Assembly (NCBI RefSeq): GCF_900156205.1
Contig: NZ_FTNA01000023.1
Coordinates: forward strand, 1-60,941
Direction of reading: 5' to 3'
DNA length: 60,941 nucleotides
Source: Leptospira interrogans
GTDB taxonomy: Bacteria > Spirochaetota > Leptospiria > Leptospirales > Leptospiraceae
Positions 27,435 through 40,872 of this stretch are shown here, piece after piece. A program made the translations under genes and the position numbers. Each line of letters opens with the position of its first letter. The stretch's first letter is position 1. The notes beneath the pieces were generated by a model. The model was not told the origin of the DNA. It saw only the letters and a program-made list of their open reading frames with translations, and searched no databases.

Positions 27435-28355
27435 TTAGGAAACTTTTTTGATTAATTCCACTCCGGCTGGTAAATCCGATTCCTGGATTTTGACCGAATA
27501 ATCGGAAAAATCTCTTGCAGGCGTTGAATTGTCTTTTTTAGATACGGAAATTAAGTTGAAAAGTTTATGTGCTGGTGCAACTCCTAACTTTGCTTGATTG
27601 GTGTTTTTTCCGTCTCCTACGTGTTTGAATACGTATAAACCTCTACAATTCATTTCTCCTCTTGCAGCGGATCGATCATGATCGAACATATTTTGTAAGG
27701 AAGACCAAAATAATTCTAAATCTTCTTCGGAAAAACCAGTGTCGTTTGCAAAATGAGCAGAGATAAAACCGTGAGCGCGATAAAGCCCGTAAGAAATTGT
27801 ATGTTTACGGCCCATCGTTCTGTTATCTCCGTCCTGGTCTTCAGCTTCTTTTTTGGTTGCAACCGCCATTCTAGTGATACTATGTTCTAAATTGATAACA
27901 GGATCGATACTACGAGCGAATGTAAACTGAATGGGTCCTTTGACTACGCCGGCATTTACTTTCAGCGCCATTACAGCTCCAAAAGTACGCACGTCGTAAA
28001 AGTTTTTACACATCCATTCTCTCGCTTTGCCAACTTGGTCTCCTCCGGTTCTTTTTTCTTTTTCTTCTTTTTTGGAAGTTTCTAATTTGGCGCCGACTGC
28101 TACATATGCTTTTTCGTGAGTTTCAATTAAGACTGCTTTTTCCTTAATATAAATGTCGTTAGGTGGAGTTGCACTTTTTACGATAGTCACGTAGTTTCTT
28201 ATTTTTCGTTTTAAAGAAACGTCTGTGATCAGGCCGTTTCCGGTTTCCGGATCTACTCTGGGTTGATTCCCAGCGTCAGGATCTCCGTTTGGATTTCCGT
28301 CTTTCACGTCAAATAAATAGACAAATTCGTACCGATTTTGAATTGGATTGCTCAT
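27435..28355 (-). CDS. cas7c: Type I-C Cascade backbone protein Cas7 (Csd2)
   Basis: 306 residues. The start [28 protein letters not shown] is the Csd2 signature, and [15 protein letters not shown] plus [14 protein letters not shown] follow. It forms the helical crRNA-binding filament of the I-C Cascade complex. AAGGAG lies 7 bases before the ATG, the strongest ribosome-binding site in the operon, in keeping with the several copies needed per complex. It starts 2 bases after the cas8c stop. No damage seen. Confidence 0.95.
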   Translation of the reverse strand: MSNPIQNRYEFVYLFDVKDGNPNGDPDAGNQPRVDPETGNGLITDVSLKRKIRNYVTIVKSATPPNDIYIKEKAVLIETHEKAYVAVGAKLETSKKEEKEKRTGGDQVGKAREWMCKNFYDVRTFGAVMALKVNAGVVKGPIQFTFARSIDPVINLEHSITRMAVATKKEAEDQDGDNRTMGRKHTISYGLYRAHGFISAHFANDTGFSEEDLELFWSSLQNMFDHDRSAARGEMNCRGLYVFKHVGDGKNTNQAKLGVAPAHKLFNLISVSKKDNSTPARDFSDYSVKIQESDLPAGVELIKKVS

Positions 28356-28357
28356 TT

Positions 28358-28714
28358 TTATTCTCCTTGTGATAGTTCTTCTTTTTTCTTAAATAATTCG
28401 TTTCTTTGGTGATAATAGCCGACTGCAAATAACCCTTGTTCTTCGAGACTGAATGTGTTGGGGATTCTTCCCGATAAAGGAGCTAAAATTTCGCCTTTTA
28501 ATTTTTCGAACCAAACACTTCCGGATTTAGAAGCGTGATGCATACTTAGGTTGAATAATACCGGAAATACAGTAGCAGGTCTTGAAGATGCAGAGGAAAA
28601 GTATCTGTCTCTGATAGTAGCATTGATTCCCGGATTTGCTCTTTCCTGTAATCTTTCCATTACGGCGAAAAGTCTTCCTAGTCGATAGGCTACGTTTATA
28701 TTTTCTTCATCCAT
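28358..28714 (-). CDS. cas11c: Probable internal Cas11c small subunit within cas8c
   Basis: In several I-C systems the small subunit is translated from inside cas8c. Here Met454 ([15 protein letters not shown] follows) would give a 118-residue product, close to the known size. It is preceded by TAAGGAG 12 bases upstream, a strong Shine-Dalgarno-like string on slightly long spacing. The strings YKEL and TTS encode it within cas8c, so the match could be chance. Confidence 0.5.
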   Translation of the reverse strand: MDEENINVAYRLGRLFAVMERLQERANPGINATIRDRYFSSASSRPATVFPVLFNLSMHHASKSGSVWFEKLKGEILAPLSGRIPNTFSLEEQGLFAVGYYHQRNELFKKKEELSQGE

Positions 28715-30073
28715 GGATGTCGTTAACTCCTTATAGTTTTTAAATTTTTCAAATCTTCCTTTACGATTGAGTATTGCTTTTAGTACGGAAACTCTTACAA
28801 AAGAAATTTCTTTCTCTGCCTTAAGTCGGATCAAAATAGAAGAAAGTAAGGTTCTTGGATATTCACTTCCGCTAATAATAGAAGTAACTAATTTACCACT
28901 TAATAATGGACTGACATTTTCCATTTTACCTTGAATGGCAGTGGAACTTAGGATTCGATTTAAACTGATAAAACCGGACTCAACATTATAAATCTCTAAT
29001 TTAATATCCGTAAAATGTTGGTTTATATTTTTAGAAATTTCTCCGACTGTGGAAGGATACCAAAAACGAACGGAAATCCTGGCCGCGTTAGGTGCAAGAC
29101 CTAAGATAAAAAATTTGGTTCCGTCGTTTAATAGATGTTGCAACTTTCCGGTAAAAGGAGAAACGAAATGTTCTTTGATCGTTTGATTACTGCGTGCTTC
29201 TTGTTCTCGTTTTGAGTCTTTTTTTTGGTCTTCATCTGATGGTTTTAATAAAGATAGGAATTCGTCTTCTAATTCATTTTTAGTTTCCGACCAAAACATC
29301 ATGGTAGTATTTCCTATGAGTATTTTTTGGCGGCTATCTTTTGAGGTTAATGAACTGATCGAAGTTCCGTATGCAAAGTTTGCGTATTTGCTTGTAGGAG
29401 CATTGGAACCTTGTTTTTTTCCATAAGATTCAAAGGCGTCCAGATTGAACGAAACTAAATTGGCGCCGGAAGTATTAGCTCCGGTTAAACTAATTTTAGA
29501 ATGGAGTCTTTCTATGGGATTCGTTTTTCCGCTAACTAAACAGATTCCTTTTTCTACTTCATCATCGGATGCGTTTTGGGAAATCGTTTGAACGATTGTT
29601 TTATCGGAACAGATGATTTCATTTTGTCCTTGTAGTTTAAAAGTGAGATAGTGTTTGTCCTCTTCGATTTCAGCCCAGAGAGGATCTTTTTTAAGTTCGG
29701 GCATTTTCAATTTAGAAAAGAAATTTAGAATGGATGTTAAAGATGAGGGCTCTTCGGATTTACTTTCTAAATCTTGAATTTTGCGGATAAAATCTTTTTG
29801 TTTTTCTTTTTTTTCTAAACCGAAAATATATTCAAAATTATCCCAGAGTAAGTTTGCTTCGATGCCTCTGGATCTTATGACTGCTTTTGGAATTGTATAT
29901 GAGGAAGCCCGTTTCTTTTTTTCGTCTTGCCAAGTTGATATAAATCGAATGAAATTTCCTTCTTCATCAATTTCGATCAAATAAGGAATTTCTTTTGTTT
30001 CAAATCCTTCTCTCGCTATTTCCCTTTCTTCTAATTTTCGTTCATAATATTTTACTAATTCTTGTAGGATCAT
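28358..30073 (-). CDS. cas8c: Type I-C Cascade large subunit Cas8c (Csd1)
   Basis: 571 residues. [13 protein letters not shown] at the start and the C-terminal [20 protein letters not shown], with [17 protein letters not shown], are typical of Csd1/Cas8c. It recognises the PAM and opens target DNA. The ATG overlaps the cas5 stop. The C-terminal part is probably also made separately as Cas11c (see 28358-28714). Reading frame intact. Confidence 0.93.
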   Translation of the reverse strand: MILQELVKYYERKLEEREIAREGFETKEIPYLIEIDEEGNFIRFISTWQDEKKKRASSYTIPKAVIRSRGIEANLLWDNFEYIFGLEKKEKQKDFIRKIQDLESKSEEPSSLTSILNFFSKLKMPELKKDPLWAEIEEDKHYLTFKLQGQNEIICSDKTIVQTISQNASDDEVEKGICLVSGKTNPIERLHSKISLTGANTSGANLVSFNLDAFESYGKKQGSNAPTSKYANFAYGTSISSLTSKDSRQKILIGNTTMMFWSETKNELEDEFLSLLKPSDEDQKKDSKREQEARSNQTIKEHFVSPFTGKLQHLLNDGTKFFILGLAPNAARISVRFWYPSTVGEISKNINQHFTDIKLEIYNVESGFISLNRILSSTAIQGKMENVSPLLSGKLVTSIISGSEYPRTLLSSILIRLKAEKEISFVRVSVLKAILNRKGRFEKFKNYKELTTSMDEENINVAYRLGRLFAVMERLQERANPGINATIRDRYFSSASSRPATVFPVLFNLSMHHASKSGSVWFEKLKGEILAPLSGRIPNTFSLEEQGLFAVGYYHQRNELFKKKEELSQGE

Positions 30074-30774
30074 AGTCTCGCTCCATTGGTATTCAAATCT
30101 GGAATTACAATACTACCATTTTGGATTACTGCTCGAAAAAATTTTGGATTGGCGTCCTTATAACTTTTTGTATCAAAATTATAGTCTTCAAAATCAAGAT
30201 CGTATAACATCCAACCTAAATCTTGTTGTTCTATCTTGATCGGTTTTTCGGTTTGATCGTTTAACGAGAAGTAGGCGGCAAATTCTCGACTACCAAAATA
30301 AGGTTGATGATGACATTGTCCTTTTTCGGCTCTTCGTTTAAACATCTCTTCAAATTTTGTAATACTGTCCCCATCTCTCGCTCTTTTGGTGAGTTTAAAA
30401 CTAGCGTGTAAGATATAAGATACGTCTTTAAGAAACAGTCCCGCTCTTTGTTGTCTTTCTTCTTCGATATAAAGAGCTAAATTACCAGTTCCCGCTTCCA
30501 TCGTTTGCATGATATTTTGAGGAGCAATTTTAGAACCTAATTCGTTTCTACGAATGGACTCCCAGAGGATCGGTTTTAGAATATCAATTTTATGGATGAT
30601 CCAAAGAATTGCGGGTTTCCAAAGGATTGCGTCAAAAATGGCTCTAGCGGCGGAAGGAGTGATCACGTCGTAGGAGACTCTTTCTGCCTTCATTTCGGGT
30701 CTAGTAAAACACGCATTTTCTCCAGAGACTTTTAATTGAAATATTTGTGATTCCTTCATACTTTTTGTTTCCAT
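30070..30774 (-). CDS. cas5c: Type I-C crRNA-processing Cas5c
   Basis: 234 residues. The N-terminal FQLKVSGENACFTRPEMKAERVSYDVITPSAARAIFDAILWKPA is the Cas5c pattern, and the GSREFAAYF region follows. In subtype I-C, Cas5 itself cuts the precursor crRNA in place of Cas6, consistent with no cas6 here. Its ATG overlaps the cas3 stop (TAATG) and its stop overlaps the cas8c start, so expression is coupled. It appears intact. Confidence 0.93.
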   Translation of the reverse strand: METKSMKESQIFQLKVSGENACFTRPEMKAERVSYDVITPSAARAIFDAILWKPAILWIIHKIDILKPILWESIRRNELGSKIAPQNIMQTMEAGTGNLALYIEEERQQRAGLFLKDVSYILHASFKLTKRARDGDSITKFEEMFKRRAEKGQCHHQPYFGSREFAAYFSLNDQTEKPIKIEQQDLGWMLYDLDFEDYNFDTKSYKDANPKFFRAVIQNGSIVIPDLNTNGARL

Positions 30775-33011
30775 TAAATGATTAAATCTTGATCATTCGG
30801 AGATTCTAATATTCCTAAATCATTATGATAATAAGAGTCGAAATTTAAAATTCCTATAATTCCTTCGATTTCGGAGATGATTCCCTCGGATAGAAGTTTG
30901 TTGTATAGATTTGTTTTGAGATTTACGGTATAACGTTGTGATTTTCGAATTAGCTTATAGTCTACAAAGTTATTTTGTACGACTGAGTTTTGTAATTGAA
31001 CGATTAGATCTTTACCTTCTTTGTAAGGCACAATGACTGGTCTAGAGTCTTTGTCGATTAGTTTGAAATTTTTATTAATCGTTTCGAATTGAAAGCTTCT
31101 TTTATCTTTTTCTATTTCTTCTTTATCTAATCCTTTATCTTGTTTTAACCAAAATAAAGTGTTAAAGTATTGTTTTAAAGTATCTGGATGGATTAATTCT
31201 TCAAAGTTTTTTATACAATCTTCACTTGCTTGTTTGGTTTGTAAAAGATGTCCGGAAGGAGGATCTTGTTGTGGATGAAATAAAAATACTTCTCCTAGTT
31301 TTTCTTGTCCGTTTTCATCAACTAATTTACCCTCACGGTTACATCTTCCGACGGTTTGGGCAATACTATCGAGTCCGGCAACGGCTCTAAAAACGATCGG
31401 AAAATCAATATCAACTCCCGCTTCTATCAATTGAGTGCTGACTAAATAAACCGATTCTCCATTGCTAAGATGACTTTTTACTTTTTTAAGAATATCTCTG
31501 CGATGTTCTGCACAAAGGTTTGTAGTTAGATAATATTTATTTCCGGTCAGTTGATTGAAAATCCCACTAGAGTCACTTTTACGATTTACGATCGTTAAAA
31601 CCTGATCATAATTTGAAATTTTTGTCGCAATTTCTATAAAACTTAACTTTCTCTCTTCCGGTTTATGAATGATTACTCGTTTTAGTTCTTGAAAAAGTTT
31701 TTCCGGTTCCGGTGCCAATTCTATGGCTTTGTTAATTCCATCAAAATTGAGGTCAATGGATTTTATAGAAGACAATGTGGGTTGGGTGGCAGTACATAAG
31801 ATTATTGTTACATTATAAAATTCTACTATTTCTTTCAGGGTTTTTACGATTGGTTGTAAAAATTGGGGAGGAATCATCTAAGCTTCATCCAATATGATTA
31901 CGCTATTTATAATATTATGAAGTTTTCTGACTTTTGTAGTTTTAGAAGAAAATAAACTTTCAAATAACTGAACATTTGTGGTTACAATTAAAGGATGATC
32001 CCAGTTTTCGGTTAAAAGTCTATTTATAGAATTTTCTTTTTCCTTGGAAATGTCTATACCCGAATGATGTTCTAAAACGGAATCTTCCCCCAATATTTTT
32101 TTAAATACGTCTGTAGTTTGTTCTATGATACTTAAATAAGGAACGCCGTAGATCACTCGATCCATTTTGTTTGTAATACAATGTTTTAAAGCAAACGATA
32201 AAGAAGTTAACGTTTTGCCTCCTCCGGTAGGAACGGTTAAAGTATAAAATCCGGGTTTTAGATTTGTTTTTGATTGAACTTCTTCTAAGATTCTTTTTCT
32301 GATTGAATTTACTTTTGTAGTATCTGCTTGTTTTTGTATGTTTTTCAGGTGTTTGTCTAATTTGATATTTAAATCTTGTAGGATTATAGTTTTTGAATAT
32401 CTTTCCTTGAATTTGGCTGGATCCATAAATCTTTCTGTGTCTAGTCTGTCCGCGTCGATTAAGGCGGAGAATAACATTCGAATCAATAGGGAATGATCTT
32501 TAAAACTTTTACCGAGTTGTTTTAAATCGATTCCGTCTAATATTTCTTGAGGGATGTGTGGAGTGGTTTCGGATAACGCCAAAATTTCTCTTTCTTCGTT
32601 TAGCTGAATATCTACGTCGATCCCAAAATTTTTTAGACCGGAGTGATGACAAAGCATTGGCAAACATATTAATTTTTTAATAATATCGCTTTGTTTAAAT
32701 TTGTTGAAACAGTGAATTGCTCCGCTGACTGAGTGTTTTACTGACTTTGCAGTTTTTCCTTCTAGATGGGCTTCTTCTCCAATGTGTCCCGAACGGATTC
32801 GAATTCTTTCTTGAAATTCTAATTTAAATTTTCCTAAATCATGCCAAAGACCTATTAGATAACCAAAAGTTCCTGCTCCAAATTTTTCACAGAATTTTTC
32901 TGTAAGCTCTGCTACCGAATAGAGGTGATCGTCTAGGAGATGTTCAACGAAATTACCGTCATCTTTACGAAGAATGTGTCCTATAAAAATGGATTGTTTA
33001 TTTCTTTTCAT
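30774..33011 (-). pseudogene. cas3: cas3 helicase-nuclease interrupted by an amber stop
   Basis: A 745-codon frame with one in-frame TAG at 31878-31880. Part one (377 aa) has the HD nuclease (GLWHDLGKF; later CHHSG), Walker A (PTGGGKT) and Walker B up to VIILDEA. Part two (367 aa) resumes at once as MIPPQFLQP with CTATQPTL, STQLIEAGVDIDFP and GRCNREGK, the rest of the SF2 helicase. The family sequence is DEAQ, so CAG has become TAG, one substitution. TAG is followed directly by ATG, so reinitiation could yield two half-proteins. Otherwise target cleavage is lost. All other motifs look intact, so the event may be recent. Confidence 0.85.
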
Positions 33012-34160
33012 TCCTAGTTTTGGAGAATGGTTAAAAATGTTATATAGAATTTCGGAAAGAAGTTGAAATTTTTTTTAAATAAAATGATTTTTTTAAAATA
33101 AAAATTTTAAAAAATAAAAGGGGATTTATATTTTTACAAATTTTGTATATTCGGAAAGTATGAATTTATAAATTATTGATGAAGTAGGAATTTTAGATTT
33201 TAAGTCGTTTCTGAAATGAATTTTTATAATGTCTGTAAGTGGTAATTTTATGTGAAAATTTGTTTGGAGAGTGATTCTTTAAGGATTTTATTAACAAATT
33301 AGAAGTAGGACGGATGTAAGTTAAAATTTGTTTGAAAGAACAATTTATCTATTTATTAAAAATAAATAATATTGAAATATAAAAAAATACTCTAATATTC
33401 CTTTTTAAGGAAATTATTTTATCAAATTATCAATTGATTTGTTTTTGCTTCCCAGTAGCTTTGCAAAACTCAGAAAATGATTATTCTAAAATGAAATTTC
33501 AATTCGGAAACATCATTTTGGAAATATTTTAGAGTGATTTTAGAGCCCGAGAAACTAAGAAAATTTTTTTAAAAGTATGAGTTCCTACATTCATTTATGG
33601 AAATGATTGATCCTAGTTTTTAAAGTGTAAAAACAGTGGAGTTCCTACATTTCAAAATTTTACCGTAAAATGCAAATTTGTGAGAGTTCCCACATTTATT
33701 TTTTATGGAAAATCAGATTTTTGTAAAACAAATCTCCTACGCCAAAATTCATCTTAAATTGCTATGAAAATAGCACCGAAAACGAGCGGTGAATTATTAC
33801 GAAAGTGCAAAAACTCTTATAAATTATGTCTATTCCGTAGTCTATGTTTTTAAGGAAAATCCTACATTTAATTTTTATTAATGGTCGCAAAGTAAAATGA
33901 TTTACTTCAAAATTTATAATATCCTGGATCGGATTCGTAGTAAGATTGCCTCTTTTAGATTTTATATGAATGCAAATTTGGTCATGACTCACTTTCTGAA
34001 AAAAGTTGAAATCTGAATTTTATAGATTAATTCCTAAAATGTGGGAACTACCACAAATCACGGTTTTACAAGCAAATTCTAAAATTATAGAAAACTCATA
34101 CTTTCAGAAAATCACTTCTTAGCTAAACTTACGTTTTTCAAACTCAGGTTTAATTTACCT
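33012..34160. other. Gene-free stretch upstream of cas3
   Basis: Any cas promoter should lie here, next to 33011. The first 400 bases are extremely AT-rich. Palindrome-type motifs occur near 33570, 33640 and 33680, and a full one (TGTGGGAACTACCACA) is at 34040-34055. The segment near 33770 (GAAAATAGCACCGAAAACGAGCGGTGAATTA) resembles the flank at 39320. No gene. Confidence 0.55.
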
Positions 34161-34257
34161 TCGTTTCAAGGAAAGAAAAGAACTCGTAAATCTAAAACGT
34201 CTTTGTGAAACGATTCTGGTTTCAATCCACTCTCTCCTTTCAAAGAAAGGAAAGAAC
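34161..34257 (-). CRISPR. Second CRISPR remnant, upstream of the cas operon
   Basis: A repeat at 34219-34257 begins GTTTCAATCCAC and contains CTCCTTTC/GAAAGGAA arms, so on the minus strand it also ends GTGGATTGAAAC. To its left is a 35-base spacer-sized segment (34184-34218), then a partial unit (34161-34183) ending GGAAAGAAAAGAAC that matches the inner half of the repeat. The repeat differs from the one at 25266 in its stem but keeps the shared 12-base end. Too short for certainty. Confidence 0.55.
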
Positions 34258-34262
34258 GCGGC

Positions 34263-34481
34263 TTAATAGGTTGAAAAATTATGTATATAAAAAGCATTAT
34301 CGGGCTTTTTAGACATAGTAATTGCGAATCTATTTGTGCCATACTCAACAAACGCTAAGCAAATCGGTTCAATCACCAAACAGCGAGTCAATACAAGAGC
34401 GCGAAAGGTCCGTGATTTATCGGGAGAAACAGGTTCGCAGAAAGCGTTTTCATCATAAATAATCGGCCTTTTCAAATCCAT
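34263..34481 (-). CDS. Short hypothetical ORF beside the CRISPR remnant
   Basis: 72 residues with a protein-like composition (LKRPIIYDENAF, VLTRCLVIEPICLAFVEYGT). No ribosome-binding site is visible before the ATG and no family is recognised. It could be a fragment of a longer gene. Confidence 0.3.
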   Translation of the reverse strand: MDLKRPIIYDENAFCEPVSPDKSRTFRALVLTRCLVIEPICLAFVEYGTNRFAITMSKKPDNAFYIHNFSTY

Positions 34482-34756
34482 AATATAGATTAAGAAAAGA
34501 GTAAATTAGGAATTTTATGACTATCTAAAGAGACGTAATCTGTGGGAACTAGCACGTTTCGTATTTTATCAAATTGGAAATTAAGTTTATTATTAAATCT
34601 TAATGTTTTAAAATTATTATTTTTTAATTTAAAACAAACGTTTTAAAGTCTGTTTTAAATTTTCACATAAAAGATAAGAGGTGAAATCGATTTTATAAAA
34701 GTTTCTACTTAAGGACTGCATAATAAAATACCCAATAGTTTGCGCATCAATCATAC

Positions 34757-34856
34757 GAGTTCAGTGTAAGAAAACATGGGCGAATCCGGCGTTGCCAGGC
34801 TGCACTTTTAGATCCAGTCAATCAATTGTATAAAAGAAACATTATGCAATATATCA
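34757..34856 (+). repeat. ~97-bp dispersed repeat, copy 3
   Basis: Colinear with 12195-12290: AGTGTAAGAAAACATGGGC, GAATCCGGCGTTGCCAGGCT, CCAGTCAATCAATTGTATAA, AAGAAACATTATGC. Confidence 0.7.
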
Positions 34857-34886
34857 TTTTGAGTTACAATTTAGAACATGATCTGT

Positions 34887-34952
34887 CGAGCGCCCATAGA
34901 AGCGAGACGCTGAGTTACTTCGAGCGCCCATAGAAGCGAGACGCTGAGTTAC
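34887..34952 (+). repeat. Tandem 32-bp direct repeat
   Basis: CGAGCGCCCATAGAAGCGAG, continuing ACGCTGAGTTAC, occurs at 34887-34918 and again at 34921-34952. A related single unit is near 24690. Confidence 0.8.
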
Positions 34953-34992
34953 CCTTCAATGACTTTTGTATTGGATTCTATTGAACTACAAG

Positions 34993-35093
34993 AGAGTTGT
35001 TGAAAAATTCCATAGCAACAATTAAGAAAACGCTTCAATCGACCGTTTCCATACAACGAAAACCCATAGAGAATTAATTTTTCAACAATTCTA
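34993..35093. mobile_element. ~100-bp MITE-like element, copy E
   Basis: Begins AGAGTTGTTGAAAAATTCC and ends TTTTTCAACAATTCTA. The interior AACGCTTCAATCGACCGTTT is nearly identical to copy G, so both are among the youngest copies. Confidence 0.8.
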
Positions 35094-35409
35094 AGATACT
35101 TTGTAATAAATATTTAGGTATTTAATTTTATAGAGGTAAGTAAGGATAGTTTGTGACGGTACTATTCGCCTTTCAAAAAAATCATAATCGTTTATAAAAC
35201 TTTTTGAATGCATTTTTTGAGAAAATTGAAATCGGTTTAAAAAAGAAAAGGAATAAAGGTAGTCAAAAATTTATTAACTACTCGAATTTTTATAAGGTAG
35301 TGAGCAAAAACAAAGTTTAAAAAATTCCTAAACAAATCAGGATCTATATAGGAACCACCATTTACGTAGTAAATTTGTAAAGTGACGTTTGAAGATTTTG
35401 AAACAGACT

Positions 35410-36627
<1,218 letters not shown>

Positions 36628-36807
36628 AACCTTATGGCAGTCATGATTTTCATAACTAGTAGAGGATCAAGAGAATTCGATTTTGATTCATCATATTTTG
36701 GAAAGAAGGTTTCGTTTTCAAGAAAGGTATTAAAACTGACGAAAGTTTTATCAGCATATAGGATTTCGTATTTAAACGAGTCTTGATTCTACCTTTAAGA
36801 AAAAAGT

Positions 36808-38613
<1,806 letters not shown>

Positions 38614-40082
38614 TAGATTCTAAATTATAGTAAAATAAAATATTATAATAAATTAATAATCAATATTTGTCATAAAATGTGTATAAACGGTGCTATACAT
38701 TTGGTTCTTGAATAAATTATTTTTCGAATCAAAGACTTTTGTAGCATTAGTCGGTAATAGAGTTTTAGCGAACTTATATTAACGTAAGAAAATCCTAGGT
38801 CAATTTTTTCGTAAAAAAATAGATGTGGGAACTCTCACAAATCGTGGATTTACCAGTTAAACTTTGAAAAATGTGGGAACTACTATGAATACCAAAAGAA
38901 TCATCGTCCAATCCGATTTTTGCAGCCATCTTTAAAATTTAAATCCCAGTTTAACATGAGTTCGGCTGAGAAAAAATTTTTCTAAAAGTATAAATTCCTA
39001 TAATTTTAGAATTTGTTCGTAAAATCGTGATTTGTAATAGTTCCCACATTTTACAGGCAAACCTAAATTTTGTGTGAGTTCCCACGCTTGAATACGACAT
39101 ATTCAATTATTATAAATTTCTATTTTAAAAGTTGTAATAGTTCCCACATTTAAAAAATCAATCTATGAAGTTCTGATTCCAACTTTTTTCAGCATCATGG
39201 GTTTTTTATGTCGAATTTACGTTAAATAGTCTTTGAAAATGTGGAAACTCTTGCAATTTTTAAGAGTGAAAAACTTTTAAAAAGTCAGAAACTGCGTAAA
39301 GAGACTTACTACTCGGGTGCATGAAGATAACACTAAAATTAACGCATAATTCCAGCAAGAATACAAAGGTTCTCAAAAACTAGGCCTAACCCAGATTTTA
39401 AGCTTTTTTGTGGTAGATCCCACATTCTAACTTTTAAAACAAGTTCACGATAGTGTTGTTCTGATATGTCCGAGTAAGTAATCTGTGGAAACTACCATAT
39501 TGGGTTTATAGAGAGATTTAAAGTTGATTTCTTTTGAAGCTTTTTGAATGGAGACTTGCAGAAAATTCCTATAAAATCCAACTTAAGAAACAAATATCTA
39601 TATAAAACAGTCATTTTAACAACCAAAGGAAAATTATAAATTCATTATATATAAATTTCTAATAAATGATTTAATGAAGTTTGTTTATAAATCAATAACG
39701 TATCGTTTTTAAAATTCATAAGAACCTATTTCAAAGGTAACTCAATGGCACTGCTCATTATGGATCGCTCTGAGGATTTTTGGACGCGCTGTAAATGGGG
39801 AATTTTTTATAAAACAAGGTTTTACTCTGATAAGTCAAAAAAAGTTTTATTTCCAGATGTAGTCTGCATCTTATAAAACAAATCTGTTCAAGATATAATA
39901 TAATGTCTTTGTTGTAAACTTTACTGATAGAACTTAAAAAAGTTTTTTCCAATAGATCATAAATTTATTTCCAAAAGGTGAGAAATACTCACCTGGATCT
40001 GTTATTTAGTTCTAAGTTCGTTTGATTTTCTTTTTAGGTTAAAAGTTTTTAAATCTAAACTCGAAAGGATAAATGCAAACGA
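38614..40082. other. Gene-free repeat-rich stretch
   Basis: Nearly 1.5 kb. It contains the second copy of the ~400-bp block (38822-39227), isolated palindromes near 39408 and 39480, and a single terminus (TACTACTCGGGTGCATG, near 39308) matching the inverted repeats of 12637-12812. The last 500 bases show nothing I can name. Confidence 0.65.
38822..39227 (+). repeat. ~400-bp intergenic duplication, copy 2
   Basis: Colinear diverged copy of 16044-16468 with the same order of palindromes and linking sequences, including GTTCCCACGCTTGAATACGA. Located 22.8 kb from copy 1, with no coding sequence in either. Confidence 0.75.
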
Positions 40083-40805
40083 ATGAATTTAAAACAAGGA
40101 AATAAAATTTTGAAAACAATATTTCTAACATTGCTTATCGGATCCGTTGTATGCACTCTTTATTCGTGTGGGGATAAAAAAGAAGAAGATAATTCAGAAC
40201 TACTTCTTTTCCTTCTCAATTCATTAGGTTCTTCCAATAATACTTCTACTCCCGTCGTTACTTCTTGTAAGGATGCTTCTTTTTGTAGAACTTTTATCGC
40301 TACCAATAACGGGGCGGGTTATAATGGAAACTTAGGTGGAATTTTTGGAGCAGACGCAAAGTGTGCCGCTGCAAAATCTTCTAGTTTAACGGGAGCTTAT
40401 AAGGCTTTGATTGTCGACGGTCCAACGGGAAGACAAGTTATTTCTGCTTTAGATGGATCAGTAGATAAAAAAGATTGGGTCCTTTATCCAAACAAACAAT
40501 ACCGTAGAAGCGACGGCACTACAATTACCTTTACTACAAACGCAAATTCTATTGTTATAGATAATCTTCAAAATGGAATTGATTCAGGAACTCAAAAATT
40601 CTTTTGGAACGGTTTAGGAAACAACGTTGGATTTCTTTGGGAGCCATTATCAAACTGTAATAATTGGAATTCTACGGACGGACTTATTACGGGACAGGCT
40701 GGAAATACAACCGAACTTCAAGCAGATATAACTCCAGAAGGAGCTTTTACCGTTGATAACCATGCTTGTAATACCAATCTAAATCTTCTCTGTGTAGAAC
40801 AGTAA
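40083..40805 (+). CDS. DUF1554 lipoprotein
   Basis: 240 residues. The signal segment ends VVCTLYSC, a spirochaetal lipobox (L-Y-S-C), so it is probably surface-lipidated. The linker DKKEEDNSELLLFLLNSLGSS is typical of Leptospira lipoproteins. The mature domain has FCRTFIATNNGAGYNGNLGG, GADAKCAAAK, DKKDWVLYPN, YRRSDG and NHACNTNLNLLCVEQ, the DUF1554 pattern. This C-type-lectin-like family is well populated in Leptospira and its ligand is unknown. A strong hairpin follows the stop. Confidence 0.88.
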   Translation: MNLKQGNKILKTIFLTLLIGSVVCTLYSCGDKKEEDNSELLLFLLNSLGSSNNTSTPVVTSCKDASFCRTFIATNNGAGYNGNLGGIFGADAKCAAAKSSSLTGAYKALIVDGPTGRQVISALDGSVDKKDWVLYPNKQYRRSDGTTITFTTNANSIVIDNLQNGIDSGTQKFFWNGLGNNVGFLWEPLSNCNNWNSTDGLITGQAGNTTELQADITPEGAFTVDNHACNTNLNLLCVEQ

Positions 40806-40814
40806 GTTTTTCAA

Positions 40815-40842
40815 AAACATCGCCCTTGAAAGGGCGATGTTT
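40815..40842. terminator. Bidirectional terminator between convergent genes
   Basis: A perfect 13-bp stem (AAACATCGCCCTT / AAGGGCGATGTTT) with a two-base loop sits between the stops at 40805 (plus) and 40873 (minus). AT-rich sequence lies on both sides, so it can end both transcripts. Confidence 0.85.
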
Positions 40843-40872
40843 GATTTCTAAAGCTTATATAAATTGCAGAAC

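Larger units (their letters stand above)
34482..35409. other. Gene-free repeat-rich stretch
   Basis: Contains a palindrome half near 34542, the ~97-bp element (34757-34856), two tandem 32-base repeats (34887-34952) and MITE-like copy E (34993-35093). The three repeat families lie almost end to end. No gene. Confidence 0.65.

Noticed and set aside
33762..33992. 76-codon minus-strand ORF
   Set aside because: Lies in repeat-derived AT-rich DNA without ribosome-binding site.
39758..39952. 64-codon minus-strand ORF
   Set aside because: No protein features or start signal.
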